Source of the DNA: Rhodospirillaceae bacterium
GTDB lineage: Bacteria; Pseudomonadota; Alphaproteobacteria; UBA828
Length of the DNA: 34,749 bases
Assembly (NCBI GenBank): GCA_002717225.1
Contig: PBDG01000060.1
Coordinates: 1-34,749 of the forward strand
Reading direction: 5' to 3'
Shown: positions 33,576-34,749 of the stretch, one piece after another
Layout: the number at the start of each line of letters is the position of its first letter
How positions within the stretch are numbered: the stretch's first letter is position 1
The notes under the pieces: generated by a model
Database searches by the model: none
Told to the model about the DNA's origin: nothing
What the model saw: only the letters and a program-made list of their open reading frames with translations
Translations under genes and position numbers: made by a program

Positions 33576-33725
33576 ATGACAAGTCGGCAACACATGGATG
33601 TGAAGGCCCCATCTCAACCGGTCGAGGCAGACCGTTCCTTTTGGTTGAGTCACACCGATCCCCAGACACGCTCTGTTGGCAGTTCTTTGGCCACCCCCCG
33701 GGTATTCCCCCAAGCATTGATTTAA
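33576..33725 (+). pseudogene. 5' relic of a second glycosyltransferase gene (leader ORF)
   Basis: The first dozen codons (MTSRQHMDVKAP) match the start of the giant glycosyltransferase (MTVKQHKDVKTP) at 8 of 12 residues, and the DNA at 26 of 36 bases. Similarity is then lost. The frame stops at 33723-33725, 14 bases before the TPR gene. Together with the copied promoter this looks like the remnant of a duplicated glycosyltransferase gene that lost its catalytic body. It may now act as a leader ORF. Confidence 0.5.
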
Positions 33726-33739
33726 ACAATACAAACACC

Positions 33740-34749
33740 ATGGAAACCAATCAGCCCTCATCCGAATCCCGTTCTTCTGAGATCCCGGTACAAGACGACC
33801 GCCGAGAGTCGCTGCTGGCCAAGGGTCAGGAGCATTACCAAGCTGGCGACTTGACTCAAGCAAGGCGCACCTACGAGACGCTTCTTGGCGATCATGCCGA
33901 TGAAGTGCACGGCTGGGTACAGTTAGCCCTAGTGTGTTTCAAGCAGGAGGATTTCCCAGCGTTCGAGGCCGCTCTGGAGAAGGCCTTCGAACTGGATCCA
34001 GCGCATTACGAAGCGCTGAGATTGCTCGGCAATGCAAATTTCCTCGCTGGCAAGTTCAAGCCGGCCTCTTTTATTTACGGTCGCATGTTGAAGGATCAAC
34101 CTGATGACGTCGAAATTCTTCACGCCATGGGAGTTTGCCTGTTCAAGAACGACCTGCTCGACGAAGCCGCCGATATGTTTGATCACGCGTTAGAAGTTGA
34201 TCCTGACAATGAGTTGGCCCAAGACAATTTACGCGCCATTAGGGAATCTGTGAAAACTGGTGCCGAACCCGCGATTGAAAAAACCGAGCCTGTGGATTCT
34301 AAGCTGGATGCACTGGAGCAAGCCGAGTTCTTTTACCAATCAGGCAACCAAGTGGCGGCCATTGAGGAACTGGAACGCGCTCTGTCAGGCGAGCCAGAGA
34401 ACCCCAAGTTCATCGAAGCTCTCGGTTCTTTGCGCTACCAAAAAGGTGACTTGGAGGAATCCCGTCAACTCTTCCGCCGTCTAGTGGAATTGCAACCACG
34501 TAATCCCAGTGCCTATACGCGTTTGGCCATGGCTGCCATCGGCCTAGGACTACTAGAGGAATTTGAATCGGCTGTCGGACTGGCACTAGAGATGGATCCG
34601 GACAATCCGGACACCCTGCGCTTCCTGGCCAAGATTAATCTGGAACAGGAACGCTATCTAGAAGCCGGCCAACTTTACCTACAGGCACTGCAAAAGGGAG
34701 GCGATGACTTGGAAACTCTACTGGCTCTCGGCAAATGTCTGGCCCAAGG
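33740..34749 (+). CDS. TPR-repeat protein (3' end outside window)
   Basis: The frame is open from ATG 33740 to the window end, 336 codons so far. After a Ser/Glu-rich start of about 20 residues it is built of tetratricopeptide repeats, for example AKGQEHYQAGDLTQARRTYE, then AFELDPAHYEALRLLGNANF and ALEVDPDNELAQDNLRAI, with a second block after about residue 185. The first 150 residues align without large gaps to the C-terminal TPRs of the giant glycosyltransferase (both have HEYYQ/HYQ-GxL, LDPxxxEARRLLxxANF and VxDPxNxxAxDNL patterns). TPRs mediate protein binding. A glycosyltransferase domain could follow beyond the window. Confidence 0.88.
   Translation, partial: METNQPSSESRSSEIPVQDDRRESLLAKGQEHYQAGDLTQARRTYETLLGDHADEVHGWVQLALVCFKQEDFPAFEAALEKAFELDPAHYEALRLLGNANFLAGKFKPASFIYGRMLKDQPDDVEILHAMGVCLFKNDLLDEAADMFDHALEVDPDNELAQDNLRAIRESVKTGAEPAIEKTEPVDSKLDALEQAEFFYQSGNQVAAIEELERALSGEPENPKFIEALGSLRYQKGDLEESRQLFRRLVELQPRNPSAYTRLAMAAIGLGLLEEFESAVGLALEMDPDNPDTLRFLAKINLEQERYLEAGQLYLQALQKGGDDLETLLALGKCLAQ

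Noticed and set aside
1-34749. CRISPR arrays, tRNA or rRNA genes, insertion sequences, phage genes
   Set aside because: I saw no regularly spaced repeats, no rRNA-like or tRNA-like stretch between genes and no transposase or integrase motif.

Overview
The window looks like a flagellin glycosylation or surface-glycan island from a flagellated, Gram-negative-type bacterium. It holds flagellin genes, nucleotide-sugar pathways, a small acyl-ACP pathway and very large TPR-containing glycosyltransferases. Base composition is mixed: GC-rich from about 2 to 12 kb, clearly more AT-rich from about 13 to 20.7 kb. Few genes have a strong Shine-Dalgarno site. A lineage such as the PVC group is possible, but the sequence does not prove any taxon.

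Layout. Bases 1-1850: the 3' end of one flagellin, a small proline-rich protein and a second complete flagellin, followed by a long inverted repeat and a terminator. 2081-4977: an L-2-hydroxyglutarate oxidase-like flavoenzyme, a sugar epimerase and a sugar-1-phosphate nucleotidyltransferase. 5161-13047: starting just after a near-perfect sigma-54 (-24/-12) promoter, a heptose-7-phosphate-type kinase, a two-subunit transketolase, a 2-hydroxyacid dehydrogenase, a PLP sugar enzyme whose catalytic Lys is replaced by His, a radical SAM protein and a methyltransferase. 13178-14951: a 40-codon ORF coupled to a radical SAM/SPASM gene, then a decayed second radical SAM gene. 14948-21874: RmlA, an acyl carrier protein, a KAS III-like synthase, a reductase-like SDR, a GNAT acyltransferase, a phytanoyl-CoA-type dioxygenase, a crotonyl-CoA carboxylase/reductase homologue, a MaoC dehydratase and a sugar aminotransferase.

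On the minus strand, 26773 down to 21906 forms an operon of UDP-sugar dehydrogenase, UXS-like epimerase, FdtA-like 3,4-ketoisomerase and a GT61-type glycosyltransferase. Diverging from it is a 1747-residue multidomain glycosyltransferase (27232-32475). The right end has a minus-strand methyltransferase and a plus-strand TPR gene that runs off the window, divergently arranged with two opposed sigma-54-like promoters between them.

How the parts fit (inference). RmlA, the FdtA-like isomerase and the FdtB-like aminotransferase would make a dTDP-3-amino-3,6-dideoxyhexose, needing an RmlB from elsewhere. The ACP/KAS/SDR/MaoC/CCR set would build an unusual acyl group on ACP, and the GNAT protein would transfer it to the amino sugar. 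The GT2/GT-B/TPR giant and the GT61 enzyme would assemble the glycan, plausibly on flagellin. Four sigma-54-like promoters, two with an almost identical core, suggest that much of this is controlled together with motility.
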